Source: CAZFOB01 sp964520325 (lineage in GTDB: Bacteria; Actinomycetota; JAICYB01). Taken from it: a DNA stretch of 64,000 bases. The stretch is from assembly GCA_964520325.1 (NCBI GenBank), contig CAZFOB010000001.1:1-64000 (forward strand), written 5' to 3'. A program made the translations under genes and the position numbers. Below, piece by piece: positions 1 to 8,663 of the stretch. Position 1 is the first letter of the stretch. Each line of letters begins with the position of its first letter. The notes beneath the pieces were generated by a model, which saw only the letters and a list, made by a program, of their open reading frames with translations, was not told where the DNA came from and made no database searches.

Positions 1-317
1 GGGACGTATGCCTCGGGCTGGTAGTAGTCGTAGTAGCTCACGAAGTACTCGACGGCGTTGTCCGGGAAGAACTCACGGAACTCGGCGGCGAGCTGGGCGC
101 CGAGGGTCTTGTTCGGCGCGATGATGAGAGCCGGCCGGTCGAGCTTCTCGATCACGGCGGCTACGGTGGCGGTCTTGCCGGTGCCGGTGGCGCCGAGCAG
201 GGTGGCGAATCGGTCTCCACGCTTGACGGCCTCGTAGAGACCCTCCACCGCCGCCGGCTGATCGCCAGCGAGCTCGAAGCCGGGACGGAAGGAAAAGGAC
301 TTGCCGGTGGTCTTCAT
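1..317 (-). CDS. uvrB: UvrABC excision nuclease subunit B, N-terminal part (cut by window edge)
   Basis: UvrB is the DNA-damage-verifying helicase of nucleotide excision repair; it receives the lesion from UvrA and recruits UvrC. Only the first 105 codons are present. Read from an ATG at 317, the product starts MKTTGKSFSFRPGFELAGDQ and shows Walker A GATGTGKT, followed by APNKTLGAQLAAEF and SYYDYYQPEAYV, the beta-hairpin region that clamps DNA. These blocks are diagnostic of UvrB. Nearby coaE and rpsA match the actinobacterial order rpsA-coaE-uvrB, although two unrelated genes lie between coaE and uvrB here. Confidence 0.96.
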   Translation of the reverse strand, partial: MKTTGKSFSFRPGFELAGDQPAAVEGLYEAVKRGDRFATLLGATGTGKTATVAAVIEKLDRPALIIAPNKTLGAQLAAEFREFFPDNAVEYFVSYYDYYQPEAYV

Positions 318-402
318 GGGAACCCAAGGCTACGTCGCGTTCCCGACAGCCGAGCGTCGCGATCTGCCGCTTGCTCCCGTGCTGGGCAGCATCGCGGCCG
401 TT

Positions 403-1356
403 CTACGACCTCGATCCTGCCCGGCAAAGGGCCAATCGGATGATCTTTGCGACGTCGGCCGGACGGTTCTTCACGTCGTCCCACGTGAACCGGAGGATCG
501 TCCATCCCTCGAGCACCAGGAGGTTCTGGCGGCGGGGATCCTTCTGAAACGCCTCGGCCGTCCCATGAGTTGCCCGTCCGTCGACCTCGATCAGGATCCG
601 CTCGGGGATGTAGGCGAAGTCGATGCGGTACCGCATCTCGATGTGTTGGCGGACGGGTCTCGGGAGCCCGTAGCGCTTCACGATGCGAAGCAGCTCACGC
701 TCCAGTTGGCTCTCAGGGACACCATCCTCGCGATCGTCGAGCAGATTCATCAACATGCCGACACCGCGAAGGTGTCCCAACCGTCGAACTCGTATGTAGC
801 GTCGAAGCGCGGGAATCGAGATCCTGCCCTTGAGTAGGGCTGTATCCAGAGCCGCCTCGAGCCTTCGGCTCGGCAAAACGCCGGCGAGGTCGACCAACGT
901 CCGGGCCGGGCACGTAACCCTGATGCCGTCCACGACGACTACATCCGCCCGGTCGAACGATCGCGCCCTATGGATGAGGTACGCGCGCGAGGGACCGGCG
1001 TGGCGACCGTGCGGCACCGTCACATCGATACGTGTCGGCTTACGGTCTACGAAGCCAAGCAGCGCGGCTGCAGACAAACCGCCGGCTGCTGCGCCGAGGC
1101 CGGCGGCGAGCGTAGACGCCATGACGCTCTGCTCCCAGGTCTTGGGGACGTCCGATACGACGTACGTTCCGGGCTCGAATATGCGCCACCGGCCGATGCG
1201 CAGTCGATGCTTGATACCGCTATCGGTAAGGCCACGATCCAGCGCTTGGCGCCTGGTGATAACGCCGTGCTGGCGTGACGTGATCTGGCCTATCCGTCGT
1301 TCCTGATGCGTAGTGCTCCCCCGATGGATCGAGGGGAAGGCTGCCCATCTCAGCAC
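403..1356 (-). CDS. DUF559-type nuclease-like protein with AbiEi-like N-terminal winged helix
   Basis: A 317-residue protein. Residues about 25-75 (QHGVITRRQALDRGLTDSGI, then R-W-RIFEPGTYVV) look like the winged-helix domain of AbiEi-type antitoxins. The C-terminal third carries RIDFAY, then ILIEVDG, a conserved H and D, and GWTILRFTWDDV. This is the Vsr-like PD-(D/E)XK layout of DUF559 proteins. Proteins of this architecture are common and often multicopy in actinobacteria; their function is unknown, and a role in defence or as a solitary antitoxin-like regulator is only inference. The only in-frame start is a GTG at 1356 without a clear ribosome binding site. No toxin partner lies beside it. 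It sits between uvrB and a HAD phosphatase. Confidence 0.75.
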   Translation of the reverse strand: MLRWAAFPSIHRGSTTHQERRIGQITSRQHGVITRRQALDRGLTDSGIKHRLRIGRWRIFEPGTYVVSDVPKTWEQSVMASTLAAGLGAAAGGLSAAALLGFVDRKPTRIDVTVPHGRHAGPSRAYLIHRARSFDRADVVVVDGIRVTCPARTLVDLAGVLPSRRLEAALDTALLKGRISIPALRRYIRVRRLGHLRGVGMLMNLLDDREDGVPESQLERELLRIVKRYGLPRPVRQHIEMRYRIDFAYIPERILIEVDGRATHGTAEAFQKDPRRQNLLVLEGWTILRFTWDDVKNRPADVAKIIRLALCRAGSRS

Positions 1357-1743
1357 GTCGTACCGACACCACCCGGCTGATGGGCAGGTTCACCCTCGCA
1401 GGACGACCGCGATCCTGCCCGCCAGCGCGTGTTGTGCGTCCGCCGCACACATCTCTGCTCGGCAGCGCGGCTCGCGAGGAATCTCGGCCCCCGAGCACAG
1501 CTGAGAGCCAAGCGCGGTACGCGAGCACCAGATCGGCCACCAGCAACGCAACTCCGGCGGGTGCGGGCAGCCGAGACGGAAGCGGAAGTGTCGTGGTTCC
1601 ATTCGATCAGACCACCTGGGCGAGCACCACACGTTCGCTCGCCGTGCGCTCAGATCAGGAACGTCTCAACGTCTCGCGCTCCCGCCCACGAAGACCCTCG
1701 AGCTGGTGGTGCCCTTCACCGCCATCCGGCCCAGTCTAAGTCG
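1357..1743. other. Intergenic stretch, no gene recognised
   Basis: This 387-bp gap lies between the DUF559-type gene and the HAD phosphatase gene. Several short frames are open on both strands, as expected at this GC content, but none has a recognisable product, good start signal or conserved motif. One minus-strand frame has a short hydrophobic run (GVALLVADLVLAYRAWL) that could be the remnant of a membrane protein. I see no tRNA and no strong hairpin. Confidence 0.5.
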
Positions 1744-2448
1744 CTACGAGCGCGCGTCGATCAGCGTCGGAAGCTCACCCAGCGTCGACACCACCGGGTA
1801 GTCGGCCCCCAGGTCGGTCCATCGGCCGTGACGGTCGAGCAGGACGCCGGTCATACCCAGGTCGTGAGCCGGCTGCGCATCGAAGTTCGGACTGTCCCCG
1901 ACATGAAGGCTCGCGGGTGCGTCGACGCCCATCTCCTGCATGGCCCACGTGAAGATGCGTGGATCGGGCTTCTCCAGCTGGAGGTCGCCGGAGATGGCGA
2001 TCACGTCAAAGAAGCGCGTGACCTCCAGATGGTCAAGCATGTTCGCGAGCCAGCTCTCGAAGTTCGAGATGACCCCGAGACGGTAGCCCTGGGTCTTCAG
2101 CGCCTCGAGCGTCGGGATCGAGTCATCGAACAGCATGTAGTTCCCCGGGTTCGAGAACGTCGCGTAGAGCGATTCGGCCGCGTCGTCGTCCTCGATGCCC
2201 AAGAACTCGAGCATGTCGTGGTAGAGCGTCGTCCAGAAGTGGTGCGAATCCGCGGCGGACGCCGAGAACATGAATCCTTCGTCCGCAGCGTTGAGGAAGT
2301 GCTGGCCGCCGTGCCGCCACGCCTCACGAAGTTGTTCGACGGAGACGCTGTGTCCCCGATCGCTCAGGATCTGCGCCGACAACTCCGACCACGACGGGTT
2401 GGGAGTGAGGAGTGTCTCACCGGCGTCGAAGAATATCGCTTCGATCAT
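1744..2448 (-). CDS. HAD-superfamily hydrolase (DREG-2/HDHD3-like)
   Basis: A 234-residue haloacid-dehalogenase-fold phosphatase. Motif I is FFDAGETLL (nucleophile D8); the second acidic residue is Gly, as in several DREG-2-like members, so the general acid is uncertain. Motif II is VISNFE, motif III the Lys in LEKPDPRIF, motif IV HVGDSPNFD. The cap is inserted between motifs I and II. The substrate cannot be read from sequence. The ATG overlaps the coaE stop by 4 bp (ATGA), so it is probably translationally coupled to coaE at the end of the rpsA-coaE run. Confidence 0.85.
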   Translation of the reverse strand: MIEAIFFDAGETLLTPNPSWSELSAQILSDRGHSVSVEQLREAWRHGGQHFLNAADEGFMFSASAADSHHFWTTLYHDMLEFLGIEDDDAAESLYATFSNPGNYMLFDDSIPTLEALKTQGYRLGVISNFESWLANMLDHLEVTRFFDVIAISGDLQLEKPDPRIFTWAMQEMGVDAPASLHVGDSPNFDAQPAHDLGMTGVLLDRHGRWTDLGADYPVVSTLGELPTLIDARS

Positions 2449-3050
2449 ACTTTCGACGCCTCGAGTAGTTTCGTCCAGAGCTCGTTGACCTGCCGTTGCA
2501 ACTCTTCGAGCGACCCGTCGTTGTCGATCACGTGGTCGGCGATCCCGAGCCGCTCTTCGCGCGACGCTTGCGCCGCCATCCGCGACTCGGCCTGCTCGCG
2601 CGTCACGCCCTTGTCGGCAAGGTGACGCAGCTGCGATTCGCGCGAGGCATCGACGACGATCACCTTCTGGGCGTTGCGGCGGCTGCCGTGCGGTGTCTCC
2701 GCCATGAGCGGGACGTCGAGAATCACGATCGCGTCATCGGGAGCTTCGGCCAATGCGGCGATCACGCGTTCGCCGACGCGCGGCCAAACGATCGACGTGA
2801 GCAGGCCGCGCTTCTCCGGATCGCCGAACACGATCGACGCAACCTTTGGGCGATCGAGCTCACCATCGGCACCCACGATCTCGGCCCCCAATGCATCGAC
2901 CATCTCGTTGAACACATCGGTCCCCGATCGCTGCAGTTCGTGGACGATGGCGTCGGCGTCAATCACGATTGCACCACGCGCGGCGAGCATCGCCGAGACC
3001 GTGCTCTTCCCGGAACCGATGCCGCCGGTCAATCCCACGACGTACGCCAT
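2445..3050 (-). CDS. coaE: Dephospho-CoA kinase
   Basis: Catalyses ATP-dependent phosphorylation of dephospho-CoA, the last step of coenzyme A synthesis. The 201-residue product begins VGLTGGIGSGKSTV (P-loop), followed by DADAIVHELQ, the substrate Asp region, and ILDVPLMAET in the lid/CoA domain. The length is typical of the single-domain enzyme; the extra C-terminal domain found in M. tuberculosis CoaE is absent. It lies 30 bp downstream of rpsA, the usual actinobacterial arrangement, and overlaps the HAD gene by 4 bp. Confidence 0.95.
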   Translation of the reverse strand: MAYVVGLTGGIGSGKSTVSAMLAARGAIVIDADAIVHELQRSGTDVFNEMVDALGAEIVGADGELDRPKVASIVFGDPEKRGLLTSIVWPRVGERVIAALAEAPDDAIVILDVPLMAETPHGSRRNAQKVIVVDASRESQLRHLADKGVTREQAESRMAAQASREERLGIADHVIDNDGSLEELQRQVNELWTKLLEASKV

Positions 3051-3080
3051 GGTGCGGTGGCCTCGGGTTCCAGGGAAGCC

Positions 3081-4439
3081 TTAGGAGTCCTGCTTCATGT
3101 CCCGGACGATGGCCTCGAGCGTGTCCGGCGGTGGCTCCGGTGCAGACACCTCATCGTCGTCTTCCGACTCGGTCTGCCCTGCTGGCTCCGGCGTCGTTTC
3201 CGGCTCAGGCTCGAGCTCGATCTCGACATCGGGCAGGATCTCGAGCTCGGCGGCGACGGTCGGTACTGCTGCGGGCTCGAGGAACTCGTCCTGGGACAGT
3301 GGAGCCGGCGCCGTTTCGTACTCGTGCGGAGCGTCGATCGTCTGCTTCACCGAGAGCGAGATACGGCGGCGCTTCGGTTCGATATCGAGGATCTTCACCT
3401 CCACCGGATCGCCGACGGCCACGACCTCGGCCGGAGCTTCGACGTGACGGTGCGCAAGCTCGGAGATATGGGCAAGACCTTCGAGGCCTTCGCCGACCTC
3501 GACGAAGGCACCGAACGACACGAGCTTGGTGACCTTGCCGCCGATGACATCGCCCGGAGCGTGGCGACGCGCGAACGCTTCCCATGGATCCTCTTGCGTC
3601 GACTTGAGCGAGAGAGAGATGCGCTCGCGTTCGAGATCGACATCGAGGATCTCGACGTCGACCTCGGTACCGACCTCGACGACTTCTGCCGGGTCTTCGA
3701 CGTGCTTCCACGAGAGCTCGGACACGTGCACGAGACCATCGATCCCGCCCAAGTCAACGAACGCGCCGAACTTCACGATCGACGACACCTTGCCGCGCCG
3801 GATCTCGCCCTTCTTGAGCCCGTCGAGGAGCTCCTTGCGCGACTCGGCCTGCGTTTCCTCGAGGAAGGCACGACGAGACAGGACGACGTTGTTGCGGTTG
3901 CGATCGAGCTCGATGACCTTACACTCGAGCTTCTGTCCGACGAAGGGATGGAGGTCGCCGACGCGCCGGATGTCGACGAGCGAAGCCGGAAGGAATCCGC
4001 GAAGTCCGATGTCGACGATGAGTCCGCCTTTGACGACCTCGATGACGCTGCCGATGACGCTCTCACCGCTGACGCGTATCTGCTCGATCTTGCCCCACGA
4101 CTTCTCGTATTGGGCGCGCTTCTTCGAGAGGATGAGGCGTCCGTCCTTGTCCTCCTTCTGGAGAACGAGTGCATCGATCTCTTCGCCGACGGTGACCTCA
4201 TCGTTGGGGTTCACGTCGTGGCGGATCGAGAGCTCCTTGAGCGGAATCACGCCCTCGGACTTGTAGCCGATGTCGACGAGGATCTCGTCTTTGTCGATCT
4301 GAAGGACGATCCCCGTGACGACATCGCCGTCGTCGAATTCTTTCAGCGTGTCGTAGTACGCCTGCTCCAACTCGGCGCCCGAAAGGTCCTCTCGGGTGTC
4401 GGGCGCGCTGCTCACTACTGCGGTGTCACTCTGGTCCAT
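3081..4439 (-). CDS. rpsA: 30S ribosomal protein S1
   Basis: S1 binds mRNA and helps initiation on structured messages. The 452-residue product has four S1 (OB-fold) repeats, beginning near residues 35, 122, 208 and 294; the clearest are GKVSSIVKFGAFVDLGGIDG and GKVTKLVSFGAFVEVGEGL. The last ~65 residues form an acidic Pro/Glu-rich tail. Four repeats rather than the six of E. coli is the actinobacterial form. It follows polA after 128 bp, a gap containing a TTGACG hexamer at 4503-4508 that may be a -35 box and a small palindrome (gggagctccc) near 4460; neither is proven. Confidence 0.96.
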   Translation of the reverse strand: MDQSDTAVVSSAPDTREDLSGAELEQAYYDTLKEFDDGDVVTGIVLQIDKDEILVDIGYKSEGVIPLKELSIRHDVNPNDEVTVGEEIDALVLQKEDKDGRLILSKKRAQYEKSWGKIEQIRVSGESVIGSVIEVVKGGLIVDIGLRGFLPASLVDIRRVGDLHPFVGQKLECKVIELDRNRNNVVLSRRAFLEETQAESRKELLDGLKKGEIRRGKVSSIVKFGAFVDLGGIDGLVHVSELSWKHVEDPAEVVEVGTEVDVEILDVDLERERISLSLKSTQEDPWEAFARRHAPGDVIGGKVTKLVSFGAFVEVGEGLEGLAHISELAHRHVEAPAEVVAVGDPVEVKILDIEPKRRRISLSVKQTIDAPHEYETAPAPLSQDEFLEPAAVPTVAAELEILPDVEIELEPEPETTPEPAGQTESEDDDEVSAPEPPPDTLEAIVRDMKQDS

Positions 4440-4567
4440 GAGAAAAGATCAACTCCTAAAGGGAGCTCCCGGGCGAACCAGAACGGGCCCCGACCGAGGC
4501 ACCGTCAAGCCTAGCAGGGCCTGATGGGGCGGGGGCGCGGCCGTGGCGGGGGGCGGCCGGGAGGCCG

Positions 4568-7165
4568 TCAGGCGTGGGCGTCGGACCAGTTCTTTCCCGT
4601 GCGCGGCTCCACGACAAGCTTGCATCGGAGGTCGGCGGCGCCTTCCATCACTTCGCGGACGAGGGCCGACGCAACGTCGACCCGCTCCTCCGGGACCTCG
4701 AAGACGAGCTCGTCGTGGACCGAGAGAAGCATCCGAGCCAGGCCGGGGTCGACCAACAGCTTCGCGTCGATGTCGATCATGGCCCGTTTGATGATGTCGG
4801 CGGCGCTGCCCTGGATCGGCGCATTGAGCGCCATGCGCTCTCCCATCGCCCGCATGCGGTAGTTCCCCGAGTCGAGCTCGGAGATATAGCGGCGTCGTCC
4901 GAACATCGTCGTCGTGAAGCCGTCGACACGTGCCTTGTCGACCTGAGCGTCGAGGAACTCCCTCACCTTCGGGAACTGCTCGTAGTACGCGTCGATGAAC
5001 TCCTGCGCTTCCTCGGCGCCGACCCCGAGGCGTTGCGACACTCCGAATGCGGACATCCCGTAAGCGATCCCGTACGAGAACTGCTTCGCGTAGTCGCGCA
5101 TCGACGACTGCACGTCTGCAACCTCGACGCCGTAGACCTTGGCCGCGATGGCTGCGTGGAAATCGTGCTCGGACGCGAAAGCCTCGAGGATGCCCTCGTC
5201 TTCGGATAGGTGCGCGAGCACGCGAAGCTCGATCTGCGAGTAGTCGGCCGAGATGAGGACGTGCCCGTCCCGTGCGACGAACGCACGGCGGATCTGACGG
5301 CCGAGCTCGCCGCGGATCGGGATGTTCTGCATATTCGGGTTGGTGGACGCGAGACGTCCCGTCGAGGCGGACGCCTGCATGTACGTCGTGTGGATCCGTC
5401 CGGTCTTGGGGTGGATGAGAGGGAGGAGCGCGTCGGTGAAGCCGGTCTTGAGCTTGGCGACCTCGCGGTACTCGAGGAGCTGTTCGATGATCGGGTGGGC
5501 GTCCCGGATCTTGGCAAGTTCGGCTTGGTCCGTCGACCATCCGGTCTTGATCTTCTTGGTCTTCGGAAGCTCCAGCTTCTCGAACAGGATCTTCTGGAGC
5601 TGCGGGGTTGACGCGACGTTGAACTCTTCGCCCGCGTGCCCCTGGATGCGCTTCTCCGAGGCGTGCATCCGGCCGCCCAAGTCGTCGTTCAATTCTTCGA
5701 GGTACGCGCGATCGACAAGGATCCCCGCGTGTTCCATACGCGCGAGCACGCCGGTGAGGGGTAGCTCGAGCGTCGTGGCGAGCACAGCCATGCCGCGGCT
5801 CTCAAGCAACGAGGACAGCACGGGCGCGAGTGAGCGCACCGCGGCAGCTTCGTGCGCAACGCGCTCCCCGTCGTCGCCGTCAAGGTCGAGTGCTGCCTGC
5901 TTGCTCTTGCCCTTCTTCTTGGACCCGTCATCGAGGGCGATCCCTCCGTACCGCTGCGCGACATCGGCAACCGGGTATCCGCCGGCCTGACCCGGTTCGA
6001 TGAGATACGCCGCGAGCATCGTGTCGACGGTGACCCCGTCGAAGAAGATCCCGGCCTCGAGCGCGCGCCGGTGCAGCGGCTTCGCGTCATGGATGACTTT
6101 GGGCTTGCCCGGATCGGCGAGCCACTCCGCGAGATCGGTTAACGCCTCGATCGGTGCGACGGACGCACGGTCCTCCGTGGTAGCGAAAGCGATGAAGCGG
6201 GAGTCCCACGCAACACCGGCTTCGTCCTCCGGAACCTCACCGCGGTACGGCTCGTGGGTCACCTCGACCACTGCGGCCGTGGCCTCCGGCGCCAGGTTGT
6301 ACTCCTTCAGCCGCTCGTAGAGCGTCCTGAACTCGAGCGACGTGAAGAGCTGGCGCACCTCGTCGTCGTCCCACGGCTCGAGCAGAATGTCGGCCAGCCC
6401 GATGTCCATCTCGACGTCTTCGAGCAGGTAGCCGAGCTCCTTGTTGATGCGCACCTGCTCGGTCATCGCGGAGATGCCGGCCGAGATCTTCGGCTTCAGC
6501 TCGTCGGCGTGGGAGATCACGCCTTCGATATCTCCGTACTTCTGAATGAGCTGCATCGCCGTTTTGTCGCCGATGCCCGGAACGCCGGGGAGGTTGTCCG
6601 AATTCTCACCCTTCAGGGCGACGAAGTCGGTCCATTGTGTGGGCGTCACTCCGTACTTCTCGACGACGGCGTCGGTGTCGAAGCGCACGATGTCGGTGAT
6701 CCCGCGCCGCGTCATCATCACGGAGACGCAGTCGCGAACGAGCTGCAACACGTCGCGGTCGCCCGAGACGATGACGACTTCGTCGTCGTTGGAGCGAGCT
6801 TGCTTCGCGAGCGTGGCGAGCAGGTCGTCGGCTTCCATGCCCTCGAGCTCGATGATCGGGATGCGCATGGCTGTCAGGACCTCGCGGATCAGCGGGAGCT
6901 GCTGGCTGAAGGTGTCGGGCGTCTCCCGGCGGTTCGCCTTGTATTCCGGATAGCGCTCGTGACGGAAGGCCGGACGGCCGCGGTCGAAGCACACCGCGAC
7001 GCCGTCCGGTTTCTCGTCGGCCATGAGCTTGATGAGCATCGAGGTGAAGCCGTACGCGGCGTTTGTGACCTGCCCGGACGACGTGACGAGAGTGTCCGGC
7101 AGCGCGAAGAACGCGCGGTACGCGAGAGAGTGTCCGTCCAGCAGAAGCAGCTTTCGGGGTGCCAC
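4568..7165 (-). CDS. polA: DNA polymerase I
   Basis: Repair and Okazaki-fragment polymerase, 865 residues from a GTG at 7165; the frame stays open further upstream, but that part lies inside gcvPB and is not protein-like. Order: 5'-3' FEN-type exonuclease (residues ~1-290, LLLLDGHSLAYRAFFALPD, LEGMEADDLLAT), a degenerate 3'-5' exonuclease domain without the DxE metal ligands (no proofreading expected), and the polymerase domain. Motif A is DYSQIELRVLAHL, the O-helix RDYAKQFSYGIAYG, motif C LSVHDELVFE. The O-helix residue equivalent to Phe762 of E. coli is Tyr698, as in M. tuberculosis PolA. It starts 7 bp after gcvPB, so it is probably cotranscribed with the glycine-cleavage genes. Confidence 0.97.
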   Translation of the reverse strand: MAPRKLLLLDGHSLAYRAFFALPDTLVTSSGQVTNAAYGFTSMLIKLMADEKPDGVAVCFDRGRPAFRHERYPEYKANRRETPDTFSQQLPLIREVLTAMRIPIIELEGMEADDLLATLAKQARSNDDEVVIVSGDRDVLQLVRDCVSVMMTRRGITDIVRFDTDAVVEKYGVTPTQWTDFVALKGENSDNLPGVPGIGDKTAMQLIQKYGDIEGVISHADELKPKISAGISAMTEQVRINKELGYLLEDVEMDIGLADILLEPWDDDEVRQLFTSLEFRTLYERLKEYNLAPEATAAVVEVTHEPYRGEVPEDEAGVAWDSRFIAFATTEDRASVAPIEALTDLAEWLADPGKPKVIHDAKPLHRRALEAGIFFDGVTVDTMLAAYLIEPGQAGGYPVADVAQRYGGIALDDGSKKKGKSKQAALDLDGDDGERVAHEAAAVRSLAPVLSSLLESRGMAVLATTLELPLTGVLARMEHAGILVDRAYLEELNDDLGGRMHASEKRIQGHAGEEFNVASTPQLQKILFEKLELPKTKKIKTGWSTDQAELAKIRDAHPIIEQLLEYREVAKLKTGFTDALLPLIHPKTGRIHTTYMQASASTGRLASTNPNMQNIPIRGELGRQIRRAFVARDGHVLISADYSQIELRVLAHLSEDEGILEAFASEHDFHAAIAAKVYGVEVADVQSSMRDYAKQFSYGIAYGMSAFGVSQRLGVGAEEAQEFIDAYYEQFPKVREFLDAQVDKARVDGFTTTMFGRRRYISELDSGNYRMRAMGERMALNAPIQGSAADIIKRAMIDIDAKLLVDPGLARMLLSVHDELVFEVPEERVDVASALVREVMEGAADLRCKLVVEPRTGKNWSDAHA

Positions 7166-7172
7166 GGCTCTC

Positions 7173-8663
7173 TTACGCCCGGAGTTTGAGCTGGCGCGCG
7201 GCGCGGGCTTCGTCCAGACGAGACACCGGGAGGTTGTGCGGCGCCGTGCGCAGGCTCTCGTGCTCGCCGGCTTGGGCCCGGGCCGCGATCTCGAGGAGGG
7301 CATCGGCGAAGGCATCGAGTGTCTCCTTCGACTCGGTCTCCGTCGGTTCGACCATGAGCGCCTCGCGGACGTTCGTCGGGAAATACACGGTTGGCGCGTG
7401 GAAGCCGTAGTCGAGCAGCGCCTTGGCCACGTCGAACGTGCGCACGCCGCCGAGCTTTCGCAGGAAATCACCGGACGCGACGAACTCGTGCATGGTGCCT
7501 ACGCTGTACGGGACCGGATACACGCTCTGCACCCGATGCTTCAGGTAATTGGCATTGAGCACAGCCATGCCGCTCACGTTGCGCAGGCCTTCGAGGCCGA
7601 GCCGTCGCAGATACGTGTACGCGCGAACAACGACGGCGAAGTTGCCCGCATAGGAATGCACCGGACCGATCGACAGCGGCTCGTCGTCCGAGAATCTGAA
7701 GGTTCCCTCAGCGGTGCGGACGACGCGAGGCACCGGCAGGTACGGAGCGAGGATCTCCTTCACGCAGAGCGGTCCGGCCCCCGGGCCGCCGCCGCCGTGC
7801 GGCGTCGAGAACGTCTTGTGCAGGTTGATGTGGACGACATCGAAACCCATGTCCCCAGGGCGCGCACGTCCGACGAGCGCATTGAGATTCGCGCCGTCGC
7901 AATACGTGAACGCGCCGACCGCGTGCACGGCCGCGGTGATCTCCACGATGTCCATCTCGAAAACGCCGAGGGTGTTGGGGTTGGTGATCATGAGCCCCAC
8001 CACCCTGCTTTCTCCCGCCCGCCCGAGGAGACCCTTCAACGCTTCGACGTCGACGCGGCCTGAGGTATTCGACGGCACCTCGACAACTTTGAAACCCGCG
8101 AGCCGCACGGACGCTGGGTTCGTGCCGTGCGCGGAGTCCGGAATGATGACGATGTCACGCTTCACATCGCCGATCGTCCGGAAATGCTTGCGCCACATCA
8201 GCAGCGCGGTGATCTCACCGTGCGCGCCGGCGGCCGGACAGAACGTCCCGGTGTCCATGCCGACGATCTCGCAGAGGTCGTGCTCGAAAGCGTGCAACAG
8301 CGCGAGCGCCCCCTGGATGTCGCCGACGGGTTGGTCGGGATGCAGATCGCGGAAGCCCGGAAGCGCGGCCATCTCGTCGTTGACCTTGGGGTTGTACTTC
8401 ATGGTGCACGAGCCGAGCGGGTAGAACGCGTTGTCGATCGCGAAGTTCCGCTCCGAGATCTGGGTGTAGTGACGGACGAGCGTTGGCTCGTCGACCTCTG
8501 GAAGCTTCGGTGGTGTCGACCTGAGGAAGCGGGAGGGGATCTCGGAGTCGCCTCTGCCAAGCTCAGGCAATGACCACGCCCGGCGCCCAGGACGCGACAG
8601 CTCGAACACCGTCTTGAGGGTGGCCATTCTGAGGGAGTCGCTTCGCTCCATCCGCGGACTCAC
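7173..8663 (-). CDS. gcvPB: Glycine dehydrogenase (decarboxylating) subunit 2, P-protein C-terminal half
   Basis: One half of the split P-protein of the glycine cleavage system; it carries the PLP that decarboxylates glycine and passes the aminomethyl group to lipoylated GcvH. The PLP lysine is in NLHKTFSTPHGGGGPGAGP, a signature of this subunit; SAHGTNPASVRLAGF is also typical. The 496-residue length fits. The GTG start overlaps the gcvPA stop by 4 bp (GTGA); an ATG 12 codons later (MATLKTVFEL) is an alternative start. polA follows after 7 bp. Confidence 0.96.
   Translation of the reverse strand: MSPRMERSDSLRMATLKTVFELSRPGRRAWSLPELGRGDSEIPSRFLRSTPPKLPEVDEPTLVRHYTQISERNFAIDNAFYPLGSCTMKYNPKVNDEMAALPGFRDLHPDQPVGDIQGALALLHAFEHDLCEIVGMDTGTFCPAAGAHGEITALLMWRKHFRTIGDVKRDIVIIPDSAHGTNPASVRLAGFKVVEVPSNTSGRVDVEALKGLLGRAGESRVVGLMITNPNTLGVFEMDIVEITAAVHAVGAFTYCDGANLNALVGRARPGDMGFDVVHINLHKTFSTPHGGGGPGAGPLCVKEILAPYLPVPRVVRTAEGTFRFSDDEPLSIGPVHSYAGNFAVVVRAYTYLRRLGLEGLRNVSGMAVLNANYLKHRVQSVYPVPYSVGTMHEFVASGDFLRKLGGVRTFDVAKALLDYGFHAPTVYFPTNVREALMVEPTETESKETLDAFADALLEIAARAQAGEHESLRTAPHNLPVSRLDEARAARQLKLRA

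Noticed and set aside
2496..4514. A 672-codon plus-strand frame over coaE and rpsA
   Set aside because: It is antisense to two clear housekeeping genes and has low-complexity composition without any recognisable motif.
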